A stretch of 64,000 nucleotides of DNA from Ligula intestinalis (GCA_036362985.1 JAYGXS010000008.1:15094565-15158564), one strand, 5' to 3'. Shown: positions 22,500 through 34,440, counted from the stretch's first letter. The notes: generated by a model not told the origin, from the letters alone. Translations and numbers: made by a program.

Positions 22500-25400
22500 A
22501 ACCAGAGCTTAGACGCGGCCGTTTTCTCTGGCTCGCCCGGCTCTGATCGCACCTTCTATGTCTGTGACAGCATTAGTCACAGACGTTTCCTGGTAGGCAA
22601 CGGAGCTCACTTATCGGTCGTCCCTCCAAGTCCAGCTGACCGTAAATCTCCCAGTCTTGGTCTTCACCTTCAGGCTGCAAACTGTTCCCCCATTCCAACT
22701 TTTGGCAGCCGGTCCCTCTTTCTAGACATTGGACTTCGAGGATCATTTTCCTGGATTTTTGCTATCGCCGATGTTTCCAATGCCATTCTTGGATCAGACT
22801 TTCTTGCAGACTTTGACCTTTTGGTTGACTGTTACCGTTCTCTTCTTGTTGACCGCCTCACTGGTCTTTCTATTCACGGCCTGTCTCCATTTATGAACTC
22901 TTGCAATTTATCTGTCCTTGGTTCAGATATTGCCTGTCCTTTCCGGGAGTTACTTCGCTAGTACCCTAACATTAATAACTCGCAGTTTCGCTCTGGTGAT
23001 GTTCAGCATGATGTCGTTCACCACATTCGCACATCAGGCCCTCCCGTGTTTGCTTGGCCTCCACGACTTGCTCCGGCCCGTTTGCAGGCCGCGAAGGTGG
23101 AATTCGAACAGATGCTGCAACTCGGCATTATCCGAACGTCCGAAGTCCCTGGGCTTCCCCTCTTCACATAGTACCCTAAGGCTACATCAGGCGACTGGAG
23201 ACCCTGTGGCGACTTTCGTGCGCTCAACAATGTCACGATTCCCGATCGGTACCCCATACCCCAACTTCAGGATTTTGCTGGAGCCCTCTTCGGCAAAATG
23301 GTTTTGTCGAAGATAGACTTGGTACGCGCCTTTCATCAGATTCCGATCACCCATGAGGACATTCCAAAGACTGCTGCTACTACTCCATTCGGCCTTTTCG
23401 AGTTCATCCGCATGCTCTTTGGCTTACGCAATACTGCCAAAACGTTTCAGAGGTTCATTGACCGTGTTTTACGAGGCTTGCCATTTGTCTATGCCTACAT
23501 CGATGACCTCTTGGTGGCTAGTCGGATTGCTGAAGAACATGTGGACTATCTAACCCAGATCTTCGACCAATTTGAGAAGTTTGGCGTTATACTCCATCCC
23601 TCAAAGTGTGTGTTTGGTGTGCCGTCTCTTGAATTTCTTGGCCACCTTATCAGCTCTGAAGGTTTGCATCCCCTCCCATCTAAGGTTGAGGCCATTCGAG
23701 ATTTTCCTCCACCAACTTCTTAGCTTCAGTTACAACGTTTTATTAGCATGATCAACTTTTATCGCCGGTTTCGCCTGAACTGTGTTGACCTTATGCTTCC
23801 TCTCATCAATCGACTCCCTGGTCCAAAGGGTCCCCTTGAACTTTCTGGTGAGGAAGTAACTGCTTTTGAGACAATCAAAGCCTCTTTTGCGGACGCTCCT
23901 TTAATCACACTTTCCGCTCTCGAAGCTCAGCTGTCATTGATGGTTGATGCCACGAACGTAGCCGTTGGTGCCGTCTTGCAGCATCATCTGGCCGATTCAA
24001 CTCCGCCATTAGTTTTCTTCTCCAAGAAACTCTCGCCATCTGAAACGAGATAAAACACTTTCGGCCGCGAACTTCTTGCCATTTATCTAGCTGTCAAACA
24101 CTTTCGGCGCTTTTTGCAAGGACGGGACTTTGTCATCTTCACCGACCACAAGCCGCGGACATTTGTTCTGCGATCCCACTCTAACAAATATAACCCCAGA
24201 GAGATTGGTCATTCGGATTAAATTTCTCAATTCACCACCGATATCCGCCACACTGATGGCACGAAGAATGAGCTAGCTTACCTTCTTTCTCGACCTTCCC
24301 TATCTGCCCTTCAACTCTCACAGGGAATTGACCTTGATGCTATGGCGATGGAGGAAAAACGAGCTGGCTGTCCCGGTGACGAAGTTGTAACTGGTCTCCA
24401 ACTTGCGGACTTTCTCCTTACCACCGGTCCTCGAACCATCCTTTGTGATGTGTCGACTCCTTTTCATCGCCCCTTTGTGCCGCTCTTGATACGTCGAGCT
24501 GTGTTACAAACTCTTCGTGGACTCTCTCACCTTGGGATTCGAGCCTCACAAAAGCTCCTCGTGGAAAGGTTCATCTGGTGTGGCATGAATAAGGACGTCA
24601 AAGCTTGGGCCTGTTCCTGCCCAAGTTGTCAGTGGAGCAAGGTTCATCGCCACAATAAGTCTCCACCCGGCACTTTTCCCAGTCCCGACACTCGATTCAG
24701 CCATGTCCATCTTGATGTTGCAGGCCAGTTGCCTCCATTTAATGGCTATACCCGTCTTCTTACCTGCGTTGACCGCTACACCCGTTGGGCTGACGCCATC
24801 CCTTTGCCGAACGTGCAGGCAGAAACCATCGTCAAGGCCTTTGTCAGTCGTTGGGTTGCCACTTTTGGTGCGCCATCTACCATAACCACTGATCGCGGCG
24901 CCCAGTTCGAGTCCAACCTTTTCAACACCCTTCTCAAATTTCTTGGTTTTATTCGTATCCGGAGGACAGCCTACCACCCTGTTGCCAATGGTATGATGGA
25001 AAGATTTCATCGACAACTCAAGGCTGCCCTGCGAGCTGCCGAAGATCCAGGCAACTGGTCAGACAACTTGCCTCTTGTCCTTCTCGGAATCCGCTCGACA
25101 CTTAAGTCAGACCTAGATTGCAGCGCAGCCGAGCTGGTGTTTGGAACAACTCTCCGTTTGCCCGGCACTATGGTCAACCCGACTCCATGTGGTCCCAAAG
25201 AGACACCTGCCAACTTTGTGCATCGTCTCCGACAATTTATGCGCTCCTTCTCCCCGGTCCAGCATCGTACTCCAGCGACCGAACCTTACGTCGAGAAGGG
25301 CCTGGCCCACTGCACACATGTGTTTGTACGCTGTGACAGGGTTCGCAAACCCCTGGGCCACCCTACGAAGGACCTTTCCGTGTTCTCTCCCGCGGTGAGA

Positions 25401-25880
25401 AAACCTGCCGGATACTTCGTGGAAACAACGAGGACGTGGTCAGCATCGATCGGGTCAAGGCTGCTGTCATTGAAGAGCCACCGGACTTGTCACCAAGACA
25501 AAATTCTGCTGATTCCCTACCCCACGCTCCTCCATCCCGCGCTCCTTCTCCTTCCCCATTCATTCCTGCAATCCCGTCATCCCGTATCCTACCTCTCCCT
25601 TCAGTTTCTGAACACTCATTTACTACCTTACCCTCCACAACCGTAACAATCACTCAGCCCTTTCCCACTGTTCCTCCCGCTTATATTACCCGCAGTGGAC
25701 GTCACGTTCACTTCCCTGATCGATTCGTCTCAAATTTCTTCTATACTTCAGCATGTCCTCCGGCGTCGTTTTACGCCACCGTCTGGTCTCGGATGGAGGG
25801 GGGGGGGGTACTGTGGCAGACTGAATTTGGTAGTGCTGCGTGTATTCACCCCCTTCTCATCTGCCAAACCATTGTCTAGT
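22500..25880 (+). pseudogene. Gypsy A pol remnant (protease, RT, RNase H, integrase)
   Basis: Protease: RFLVGNGAHLSVVPPS near 22585-22630, where the catalytic D-T-G is read G-N-G. Reverse transcriptase: [20 protein letters not shown], then [16 protein letters not shown] and [11 protein letters not shown] (YIDD near 23495-23510). RNase H: MVDATNVAVGAVLQ and GRELLAIYLAVKHFRRFLQG with TDHKP. Integrase: a zinc module with SHLGIRASQKL and CPSCQ, then core residues in HLDVAGQ, TTDRGAQFES and NGMMERFHRQLK, so the D, D and E are all visible. The last frame shifts near 25370-25440 before the Pro/Ser-rich end. Stops include TAG near 22960 and 23170, TAG at 23721-23723, TAA at 24051-24053 and TAA near 24220. 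The longest intact piece is 24342-25646. Confidence 0.88.
25790..25811 (+). other. Gypsy A polypurine tract
   Basis: GGATGGAG followed by a run of about ten G lies immediately before the 3' LTR start TGTGGCAGAC. It fits the plus-strand primer site. Confidence 0.75.
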
Positions 25881-26218
25881 CGCGTATCCAGCGCTGACTC
25901 ATCCTCTAACCTCTGCGCGCTCTTTCAATTTTGCACCCCAGCTCTCACCGCGCGTAGGCCGAAGCTAATCTATTCCCCGCGAATTCTGATACCAATCCCT
26001 CCAACCCTTCCTGATTGGCTGATGACTAGACGGCTTTGCTAAACCTGCGGACATAGACACTTTTACACCTAAGCAGCTGGACTTGCCGACAATTATTACG
26101 GTTGTGCTCGTATCTTCAACATTATCCCTTTTAACACTTTTGAGTGTTATGTCCTTATTCTTTTGGGATAATACTCACTAGGAGCTTCGTTATTTAGTCC
26201 GGACGTTGAAATACGATA
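25812..26218 (+). repeat. Gypsy A 3' LTR
   Basis: Starts TGTGGCAGACTG and ends ATACGATA, followed by AGAG. It aligns without gaps to 21258-21664. Confidence 0.9.
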
Positions 26219-26222
26219 AGAG

Positions 26223-26766
26223 CATTGAAACAGCTGCTTGAGGCAACACATAACTTTGAGGCAGCGGGTCTCGGAGAAAGAAGGAGGGGCACGCATTGTG
26301 GCCGTCCACCTGCAATGACGTGCCGCCACCGAGGCGCGTATTAGAATCAATTTAATCTTGACCAATCTCTGGAGTTTCGATACCCATGGGTTTGACCTGG
26401 CTGGTTGCTTTCCGGCTTTCCGACAGCAATTGCTTCCGTTTTCTCCTGCGCCCCAAAAACGGTGACAAGCTCGCTAAATAACAGATGCTCTACGAAAGCA
26501 CGACAGCCTGCAGACTCGACCTCAGCTTGGTCAAGGTTATGCTGGTAGACAAGGCTATCGTACGCGCATAGGCCGGCATTGTCACATATATTGCTTTGTG
26601 TTTATGTCCCCCCAGACGGAGCAAACAGTCTATTCGCTAAAACTTGCCTTGTAGACTGATAAATCCATCCTAGCATCTGATTGCTCTCTTTCCTCAGCCG
26701 GGTCGCACATCTTTGAACGCTACACACTCCCGCATTTACCAAAAGTTAAACTCTGCAACAAAGAGC
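26223..26766. other. hAT interior between gypsy A and the transposase
   Basis: No domain recognised. It probably holds the transposase 5' untranslated DNA. Confidence 0.45.
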
Positions 26767-28748
26767 ATGGCGAAAAGAAAAAGAGATGAGGAGTATCGTA
26801 CATTTCAGGATGAATGGGCCGAAGAATTCGCATTTGTGGCGAGGGCAGATTATGCTGTGTTTAATTTGCAATGAAAAAGATTACACCGATGAAACGGTCG
26901 AATGTAAAGCACAACTTCAACACACGCCATGATACATTTGCATCAAAATACCCTGCGGGAGATAGCCGAAAGAAAGCATGAGCAGGATGCAAACCAGCCA
27001 TAAGAAACTCCGCGTATGGACCCAGCAAGGTGACTATGACTCCGCTAGCTTTGCTGGATCTTTAGCAATAGGTAGGAACGGAAAACAATTCACAGACGGA
27101 GAGTTTGCTAATACGTTCATCCTGGGTGTAGCCAATAAACTTTTTGATGATCTTCTAAACAAAGATAAGATAATCAAACGGATACAAGACATGCCTTTTT
27201 CGGCGAAAACTGTTCATGAGCGCGCCATCATGATGGCAACCCACGTTGAGGAAACGCAAGTGAAAGACGCAAATGCAGCGCCATTCTTTTCCCTGGCTTT
27301 GAGTGAGTCAACAGACGTAAGTCATTTGGCGCAGTTCAGTGTGGTTGCAAGATATGCTACTGGTGATACACTGCACGAAGAAAGTCTTGCGGTTCTGCCA
27401 ATATAAAGGGTCCACAAGAGGTGAGGATTTATTCAAGTCCTTCATGGAGTTTGCTCAAGAAAAAACATTACCTATGGATAAAATTAGCTCAGTGTGTACT
27501 GATGGTGCTCCGTGTATGGTGGGGAAAAACGAAGGATTTGTGGCTCTTCTCTGTGAACATGAAAATAGACTCATCCTACGTTTCCGCTGCATTCTACACC
27601 AGGAGGCTCTTTTGACTCAGATATGTGACGCGCAGCTTGTCGCTGGTCATTCGCGTGATCAACTTTATTGTTGCCCGAGCCTCAAATGATCGACAGTTTA
27701 AAATACTGCTGGATGAAGTTGGAAATAATTATCATGGTATGATTTTGCACAGCAATGTACGCTGGTTATCAATAGCGAAGGTGCCTAGCCGTTTTGCAGC
27801 TTGCCTGAACGAAATATGGACTTTCCTTGAAATGAAGGGCATTGAGCATCGTGAGCTAGTCGAAAATGAGTGGCTCCTCGTGTTTTACTATCTCGTGAAT
27901 ACGACCGAACATCTGCACCAACTTAGCGTTACATTGCAAGGCAATTGAAATACAGTGTTATTCATTCAACAATCCGTGTTTGCTTTTGAAAACAAGCTTG
28001 AACTCTTTATCATGGATCCTGAAACAGATCGTTAACTAAATTTTGAAAAACTAAGACAATATTAAGACGCATGCATAGTGAGTCCACTCAAAACTATGAT
28101 CTCCACCAGCTATTTGGCTCTACATCCAGTCTCCTACAGTCGTTCAAAGCATGCTTTGGAGAATTTCAAGAGCAAACTCGTCTTTTTGAGTTCATTACCC
28201 ATCCAACAGAGTGTTCACTGAACACAGTCGACCTAAGTTACATTCCCCGGCTCTCCTTTAGAGATTTTTAGGAAGAATTGACCGACCTTAAGGCCTCAGA
28301 CATGTGGGTGGATAAGTTCAAGACCCTCAATGTAGATTTGGAAAGAATTGCACGACATAAAGCGGAGTTGGCAAGCAAGCACATATGGACAGAAATTTAA
28401 AAATAACTTCAATCCGAAAACCATCTGATAATCAAAACTTGGAACAAGCTTCCTGTCACATACCACAAACTGCAGTGTTCAAGTATTGCTGTATTGACCT
28501 TGCTTGGATCTACTTATGCATGTGAGCGGTCATTCTCACATTTTAGATGCCTCAAGTCCACCCTGCAATCACGTCTAACGGATGAAAGCCTCAACGCTTG
28601 CATGGAGGTTAACCTCACCAACTGCCGACCCGCATATAAAACTATCAGCGAATGCATGCAACACCAGAAGTCCATTAACAATAAGTATTATAGGAACATT
28701 ATTGAAAAGAATAACTTCAGAGGCTTATTTTACTCGCATTTAATTTAA
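26767..28748 (+). pseudogene. hAT transposase remnant with BED-type finger
   Basis: ATG at 26767 opens MAKRKRDEEYRTFQDEWAEE. After a frameshift near 26855 follow ICNEKITPMKRSNVKHNFN-like text and TRHDTFASKYP, a zinc-finger-like segment of the BED/GTF2I-repeat transposon type. The catalytic region follows (ALSESTDVSHLAQFSVVARY, ICTDGAPCMVGKNEGF-like text near 27490-27545, and NVRWLS near 27755). The hAT dimerisation end (STYACERSFSHFRCLKSTLQ) lies near 28508-28570. Several frames and stops (for example TAA near 27405) interrupt it. The last frame ends with TAA at 28746-28748. It belongs to the transposon whose TIRs lie at 20640 and 28843. Confidence 0.85.
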
Positions 28749-28843
28749 TTTCATCTTCATTTATATCATATGACTCTACCTGAAATATATTTCCAAATGT
28801 TTGCTTTCTTGGCTCTCTGAGTTAAAAAGGTTGCCGACCCCTG

Positions 28844-29165
28844 CCATAGGTGCTGCTGAGATTTACTTTGGCCGAAGCAAGTAGTCACTAAAGACAGACT
28901 GCAGGCGAACATAACGCCAGTGCCAGTGATGGCCACGTCAAAAGCCAGCAAGCTAAGCAGTTCACGACCCGCACGCTGACCGCCGAACAGCTAGCGCACG
29001 CTAGCGGCTCAGCAGTTAATAGTCAAAGGTATGCAGTAGGATAGCGATTGAGTCCTATAAATACTGCCACTAACCGTTTCTGCTACTGTATCTGATGGCG
29101 TGTTCGAACTGGAATCCGGCATCTCAGGCGAATACAGTTCCTGCTTTAGTGATCGCGTCTACTTC
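28844..29165 (+). mobile_element. Penelope-like element tail, right part
   Basis: From 28850 one frame reads VLLRFTLAEASSH then a stop, matching the GVLRHFLSNRISH stretch near the end of PLE 1. The 3' untranslated part follows, with CCTATAAATACTGCCAC at 29053, a hammerhead-like motif at 29092-29125, CAGGCGAATA and AGTGATCGCGTCTACTTC. It therefore completes the fragment at 20480-20639. Confidence 0.78.
29092..29125 (+). ncRNA. Hammerhead-like motif (degenerate)
   Basis: CTGATGG, then TTCGAACTGGAA with weak pairing, then CCGGCATCTCAGGCGAATA. The GAAA box is lost, so it is a decayed member of the family. Confidence 0.4.
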
Positions 29166-29984
29166 CCCTAAGGAGTGTTCAGCCTAACAAAAAAAAAACA
29201 GCCTGAGGGATAGTCCTCTGTTATTTTCGGCGGGTTACAGTTGTGTGCGCGCCAAGACTGAATAGTCCGTTTCGTGCGGAGAGGCGAGCTGGCTGCAGGC
29301 TATGCGCTTGGTCTAATTAATCACCCCCCAGAGCTGAATGCCATGCATTATTTACGCACCTGGTCACAATCAACAATATGCAGTAGGACAATAGGAAGGC
29401 GCATATAATGGGAGCTGAAAGTTGTGTGAGTACTCCTGCTTAAAAGAGAATAGGTGGAGACAAATACAGCAGCAGCGAATGGTCAGGACAAAACACCGCG
29501 GACAAAAATTATGTCGCAATGGCGGGGAAGACTATTGCCGTTGCGACTTTCAGGGCCGGTTCCGTAGGGAAGATTAGAAGTGGCCGACAAGTGAGGGGAA
29601 AGAGTATATTCTTTATACAGCTAGTGGAGAATAGGTTAGAGGAAGGTGAAAATTGGACGAGCGTGCAGTCACAGCCACGAGAGAGGGGCGTCTGAAGTTT
29701 TAGAGCGCGGGGAAGTCATAATAGTGTTGACAGAGTGGTTATGTATGAGTCAGCTTCGGAGAAGCGATTAGCCAGATCGGATTGGAGCGGCAGGCACTGG
29801 TGCGTGCGCGCTACCAGCCGCGAGAGGTAGAAAGTTGCACTCAGAGTTGAGTAACTATAGGTCAGCTGAAAGTGGAACAACGCAATCGTTCAAATTTGAC
29901 AGTGAAAATGTTGACCGGATATGTGTACCTGATTGTCGGGCCCGCCAATGCAAGCATAAATAAATAAGCAGAATGACCTTGCCG
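29166..29984. other. Spacer without a recognisable gene
   Basis: Purine-rich on the plus strand, with a short A run near 29191. No gene was recognised. Confidence 0.5.
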
Positions 29985-30121
29985 AGTGCGAAAAGGGAGA
30001 CGGAGATGTTATTAGCCAATCATATTCGACACGCGCTGGCACACCATCTGAGGCTCGAACCCTCGACCTTGTTAGTTAGAAGTCTAATGTTCTAACGCAC
30101 TGCACCAGAGGCTCGTGGCCC
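29985..30121 (-). mobile_element. tRNA-Arg-derived SINE copy 2 (best tRNA head)
   Basis: On the minus strand the head reads CTGGTGCAGTGCGTTAGAAC (A box), GACTTCTAAC (anticodon TCT) and GAGGGTTCGAGCCTC (B box). The body ATATGATTGGCTAATAAC follows. A real tRNA-Arg gene is less likely: the acceptor stem does not close well and the same body recurs at six other places. Confidence 0.75.
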
Positions 30122-30560
30122 TGCCGGTTATCGACCGGGCATATTAAAAATAGCATATAAACGCTCACCAATCGATTATGGCATTTATGGATTACTATCG
30201 AGCCCCGGCTGCAGCTGCACACCTGTTAGTGATAAAAGTAGGAAACAATAACCACAGTAATTGCATTCGGAGATGAAAAAATTGTAGGATGACACATCGG
30301 AAAATGAAGTTTTATCCTTGAATGTTCAAGCTCGTTAAGCCAACCCCTCATTAAACTAAATGAGAAGGGGGATTATCACGCTAGCGTTTGAGAACGCAGA
30401 TAGAGCAAAGTAGTCAGACGGTCTTACGAGAGGGTTGCATCATGTTGTGATGGGTGCTGCTAGTGTGGAGAGGGGAGTTGTGAGCCTCAGATAAGTCGCA
30501 CTGTTATGGTCCACATGTCGGGGCATGCAACTCCTTGATTTAAAGGTGGACGTTATTCAG
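30122..30560. other. Spacer without a recognisable gene
   Basis: No feature recognised. Confidence 0.5.
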
Positions 30561-30609
<49 letters not shown>

Positions 30610-30619
30610 NNNNNNNNNN

Positions 30620-30705
<86 letters not shown>
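30561..30705. repeat. (GAT)n microsatellite with a 10-base assembly gap
   Basis: Uninterrupted GAT units flank N at 30610-30619. The true length is unknown, because short reads or assemblers often fail here. Poly-Met, poly-Ser or poly-Ile translations are meaningless. Confidence 0.97.
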
Positions 30706-31119
30706 GTGACCCCGATAGTGGGGGATCCAGATTAACATAGCAGTTAGAACTGTCCGTAGAACAGCTAAAGTCGTTCAAAGATCCCAAGGCAGAAAAAGCA
30801 TAACGCGTTGAGGGCCCACTGTTCTCATCCATTTAGGTCGCCTAGGTAACATAAATTCGTTAATAGAAGCCGAGGCAAGTTCAATGAATTAGTCACAAAG
30901 ACGGAGACACTTTCACTGGAGGAAGATTATTCCAAATTTTATGCTATTAATTATGTTCTTCTTTCAGTAATCGTAAGTATGATGCTCCGTTTTTGTTTAA
31001 ATTTTACTCCAACTGTTCCGCGAAATTCAACGGGCACTTAAATGATGAAAAATGGACGTGTGATAAAATGTTTATGAGATATTTAATCATCACCACCACC
31101 ACCACTGATAGAAGTTGAA
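30706..31119. other. Spacer without a recognisable gene
   Basis: Nothing recognised apart from a short (CAC)n near 31091-31104. Confidence 0.45.
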
Positions 31120-32450
31120 TAATAATAATAATATGTTTATTATGCCAGTTTACAGGCAATTGTAAAGAGTTGGTAATGCACCTCTTGGGCGCCTTCCAAC
31201 ACCTCGAAGACCGGAAAAAACCTAAAACAAACTTCCTATGTTGCGGCCAGTATTGGTTTTGTTTCAGGTTTTTTGTTTTGTCAATACTGGGCGAGATAGG
31301 GAGTTTGTTTCAAGTGAAAAAAACCTGCCTTCAAAGGTATGATACAAACGACATATATGTACAGTTGTAAGCTGAGTTGACACATCAGCAGGAGAAATGT
31401 TGCATATCGTTTAAGGACATTAGATCGAGACGGAGAGGGTTGGCACAAGAACACAGTGTTCTCAGTCTTCCTTCAATGGTTGTCGGCAAAAGTTGCGCGC
31501 TATCGGCTGAAAGGTTAGCAGACTGCGGGCTGCTGCTTCAGCAGCATTATCTTCAGCATGAAGCCTGGCGGGGTTCAAAGTCCACGAACGCCATCAGAGT
31601 GAAAGAGAGATTCCACCGAGTCAGCACCCAAAATTCGTGAAAGTTGCCCTGAATATAGAAAACTAGTTATAGCTCTCTTAAACATAGGGTAGTTTTGCTG
31701 GGTTTTAATACTTTTGGGCAGCTTATTCCAGATTGATATGGCATTTACTGAAAAGAATTGCCGGTACTTAACTGTACCTGCCATAGGAAGCAATAAAAAT
31801 ACGTCTCGATGACTGGCGCGTCGAGAGTGCTCAAGCTGCCTTATTGTACTAAGGGGATTAAAGGTTTGACCATTCAAAAGTTTAAACAGTAAAAATGAAC
31901 TTTCTGCAATCGACGAAGCCATAGGGGATCCAGCTTTATAAGTTCGCACCTTTGTTGGTAGGTTAAGTTACGGTGTTCTGTAGTGAAAACTCTTCTAGTG
32001 AAGAAGTGCTGCACCGATTCTATTTTCTTCCGTTCACTAGTGCGCAGAAGACTGAATAGAGGCGAGCAGTATTCAAGACTAGGTCTCACGTACATATTAT
32101 AAAGGCTAGTTCTAACCTTGATAGTCTTAAAATTTCTGAGGATAAATCCGGTGGTTCGGCGTGCTTTCGAGACTATCAGGGCACAGTGCTCTTACAAATT
32201 GAGACTATTAGAGTAGGATATGCCCAAATCCTTGATAACTCCTGGGACATTTAATTCGTGGCCATCAAGGCTTAATTCCGGTTGATGATCGTCGCCAACA
32301 ACCATAACGGAACATTTGTGCCATGAAAGGGTGAGGCGCCATGTGCAACACTGTGATACACTGTCTCCATGTGCAACACATGTGATACACGGTCTCCAGG
32401 AAACTCGACAACTTGTAATATGTCTCAATTTCTAACAGTCATTAGTTAGT
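31120..32450 (-). mobile_element. Non-LTR retrotransposon, 3' end of reverse transcriptase and tail
   Basis: Minus-strand text in three frames fits the region after the reverse transcriptase palm: LSLDGHELNVPGVIKDLGI (32290-32210), MYVRPSLEYCSPLFSLLRT (32095-32040) and FSVNAISIWNKLP (31765-31725). These are the usual thumb and C-terminal landmarks of CR1/L2/Jockey-type elements. The element ends in an (ATT)n run (plus strand AAT units at 31121-31133), a common 3' tail. 5' truncated and frameshifted. Confidence 0.75.
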
Positions 32451-32619
32451 CATCGTATTCATGACAAGTTCCTGTATGCCGATGTGTGGGGGGGAGGGAG
32501 CAGACACAGGAGAGAAAACCGACTGCAGGGCAAGTATGCTGACCAAGCGTGTGTTTTTACAGGTAGAGAAGCCATCTGTAATGAAGAGGGAGAAACGATT
32601 TTCAAAAAAAGTGGCATTA

Positions 32620-33125
32620 CTTAGCTTGATGTTTCGAATTCCTACTCGAATCCAGCGTCAGAGACAAAGTCTAATAAGAGTAGCGGATTGCACAGGTGTT
32701 CTCGTATTTATCGGATGTAGGTGTCAGGCCACTCTGGGCCCCTCACAATTGCTGCCTCCCAAATGCAGGTGATGCCCAAAACCCCACACGGATGATGAAA
32801 TTATCACAGTTAAAAACCGGGCCCTGAGCAATTATCGCGACAGGCGCAAGCACGTGTGATTGAGGCGTGAGCCGAAACATTTAGGCAGACATGCAGAAGC
32901 ATAGAAATTATAAAATCTGGTCTGTCAGACAATCGTCACATCACGCGCAACTGTCCGTGATGCATGCAAGAGCCAGCAGTTGTGATAGGCATGCAGTGTT
33001 CTAACAACTACCTCCTGTAAATACTGCAACACATGGACAATCCACTATCCGTAGTTGAGTGCAAATGCGAAACTTCTGGCTAACAAAGCTCTTGTCTCCG
33101 TCTTCGCGACAGCTTCTTCTTCGTT
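32620..33125. mobile_element. Short element bounded by outward-facing hammerhead-like motifs
   Basis: A minus-strand motif at 32628-32661 points left. A decayed plus-strand tail at 33010-33115 points right (CCTGTAAATACTGCAACAC, then GCGAAACTTC). Nothing coding lies between them. It resembles the elements at 49690-50345 and 50530-51040. Confidence 0.4.
32628..32661 (-). ncRNA. Hammerhead-like motif
   Basis: Minus strand: CTGACGC, hairpin arms GGATTC and GGAATTC around AGTA, then GAAACATC. The first box has one change from CTGANGA. Confidence 0.45.
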
Positions 33126-33139
33126 TCTATAGGCCATTT

Positions 33140-34440
33140 TAACTTTAGACGCTATGAGCAGAACGTTCAGTTATCAAGAGTACAGCATATCAAAAATATC
33201 AATACCAGTGGAAATCAGCAGCTAGAATCCGCATTGACGGAACTAGCTACCAGGCACCAGACAATCAGTCCAAGTGCGACTAAAACAGAGGCGAAGCAAA
33301 CACAAACAAGCCCAAATCTACAGTCCCAGGAAAGCTCAGGTTCTAGGATCGTAAAAACGGCCAGGAGAAGAGGGAAGCGTCTATCTGACCAACCAGCCTC
33401 ACCCTCTTCACAGGTCAAAACGAGTAAAATCGCACGAAACGGGGACCGGCGAAGAACTGAGGGAAGCAGTAGAGACAGCGTTTGCACCGAGAAAGCTGCG
33501 GTCCGATGCACACAGAGCAATTAAAGTGAAGGATGCCGCAGAAAAACATACGAGGGTGCCCATACTTACACTTAAGGCCCCCACAGTTGACCAAACAGAC
33601 AGAGCTGAGACGAGTTTGAACAATCTCGCCGCAATCAACAAAAAAGCGGTTGGTTCACCACGTAAAGTGCAGGCTGCCGCAAAAAAAGATACGAGGGAGC
33701 CCAAACTTACAGTTAAGGTCCCCACAATTGAGCAATCAGCCACAGCTGAGGCGAGTTAAACAATCTTGCTGTAGTCAACAAAAAAGCCAAAATTGCAACC
33801 ATTGACTCCGGTCGCACACAGGACGGTCAGAATAGCAGCGCAAGAGCCACTAACCAGCAAGTGGGGGACAGTGTCGCAGGCCCGAGCTTCAGGCCCACAG
33901 TTGAAAACGAGGCTAGTACTGCCTCTATAGGCTCCGATCGCACGCAGAAGGGTCATACTAGCAGCACCAGAGCTATTAACCAGAAAGTAAGCGACAGTGT
34001 CGTAGGCACGAAAGATTTCGCTAAGAGAGAATCAAGCATCGTAATATAGGAAATAAATGACTCAACCGCAGCCACTCCCATGGACCGGCATTACACAGAC
34101 ATTCAGCTCTTCCATGCACTTATGAACAAAATGCTCGGACCCAATGTATCTATCGAGTTTGATAAAACCTTGGAAAACGACCAGAGAGTCCAACTGGATC
34201 AACACGTCCCAGCCCTCTGAAAGTGGTCATGACCAGCAGTTGAGAGGCCAAACTAATTCTGGCTAAGCATTTTAGAATAAAAGACTCCGATCCGGGAGTT
34301 TTTTTTCAGCAGGATTTTTCAGCTGCAGAGCGGAACAAACGTCGTCAACTTGTTACCGAACTGAAGGAGCGAAACAACAAAGGGGAACAAAACTGGGTTA
34401 TTTACAACAACCAAGTAATTCAACGTCCATTGTGCTCACC
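33140..34440 (+). pseudogene. CR1-like element ORF1 remnant with internal repeats
   Basis: Lys/Thr/Ala-rich text includes two similar units: KHTRVPILTLKAPTVDQTDR at 33544-33603 and KDTREPKLTVKVPTIEQSAT at 33685-33744. A third, decayed unit lies near 33790-34010. The end (34250-34430) carries KDSDPGVFFQQDFSAAERNK and KGEQNWVIYNNQVIQRP, which resemble the C-terminal domain of nucleic-acid-binding ORF1 proteins in flatworm non-LTR elements. Several stops occur. It lies directly upstream of ORF2. Confidence 0.6.

Larger units (their letters stand above)
21258..26218 (+). mobile_element. Gypsy LTR retrotransposon A, structurally complete, coding broken
   Basis: Two 407-bp LTRs (21258-21664 and 25812-26218) begin TGTGGCAGAC. 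They differ at about 27 positions by eye (about 93% identity). AGAG flanks both sides (21254-21257 and 26219-26222) as a 4-bp target duplication. Internal order is gag, protease, reverse transcriptase, RNase H, integrase. A purine-rich tract ends just before the 3' LTR. At least six in-frame stops and at least one frameshift prevent function. It sits inside the hAT element. Confidence 0.92.
20632..28851 (+). mobile_element. hAT DNA transposon with TIRs and 8-bp TSD, containing gypsy A
   Basis: The left end at 20640 reads CTGGGGTCGGCAACC. The right end at 28843, reverse complemented, reads CAGGGGTCGGCAACC, with one mismatch in 15. Flanking 8-mers CCATAGGC (20632-20639) and CCATAGGT (28844-28851) differ at one base and fit a hAT target duplication. 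The transposase remnant lies near the right end on the plus strand. Gypsy A occupies 21258-26218 inside it. The PLE reading frame resumes across the transposon once one target copy is removed in thought. Confidence 0.88.

Noticed and set aside
30050..30121. Genuine tRNA-Arg gene on the minus strand
   Set aside because: It has A box, anticodon and B box, but the acceptor stem closes poorly and its downstream body recurs at six other sites, so it is a SINE head.
30525..30832. Poly-Met, poly-Ser and poly-Ile frames
   Set aside because: They are translations of the GAT microsatellite through an N gap.
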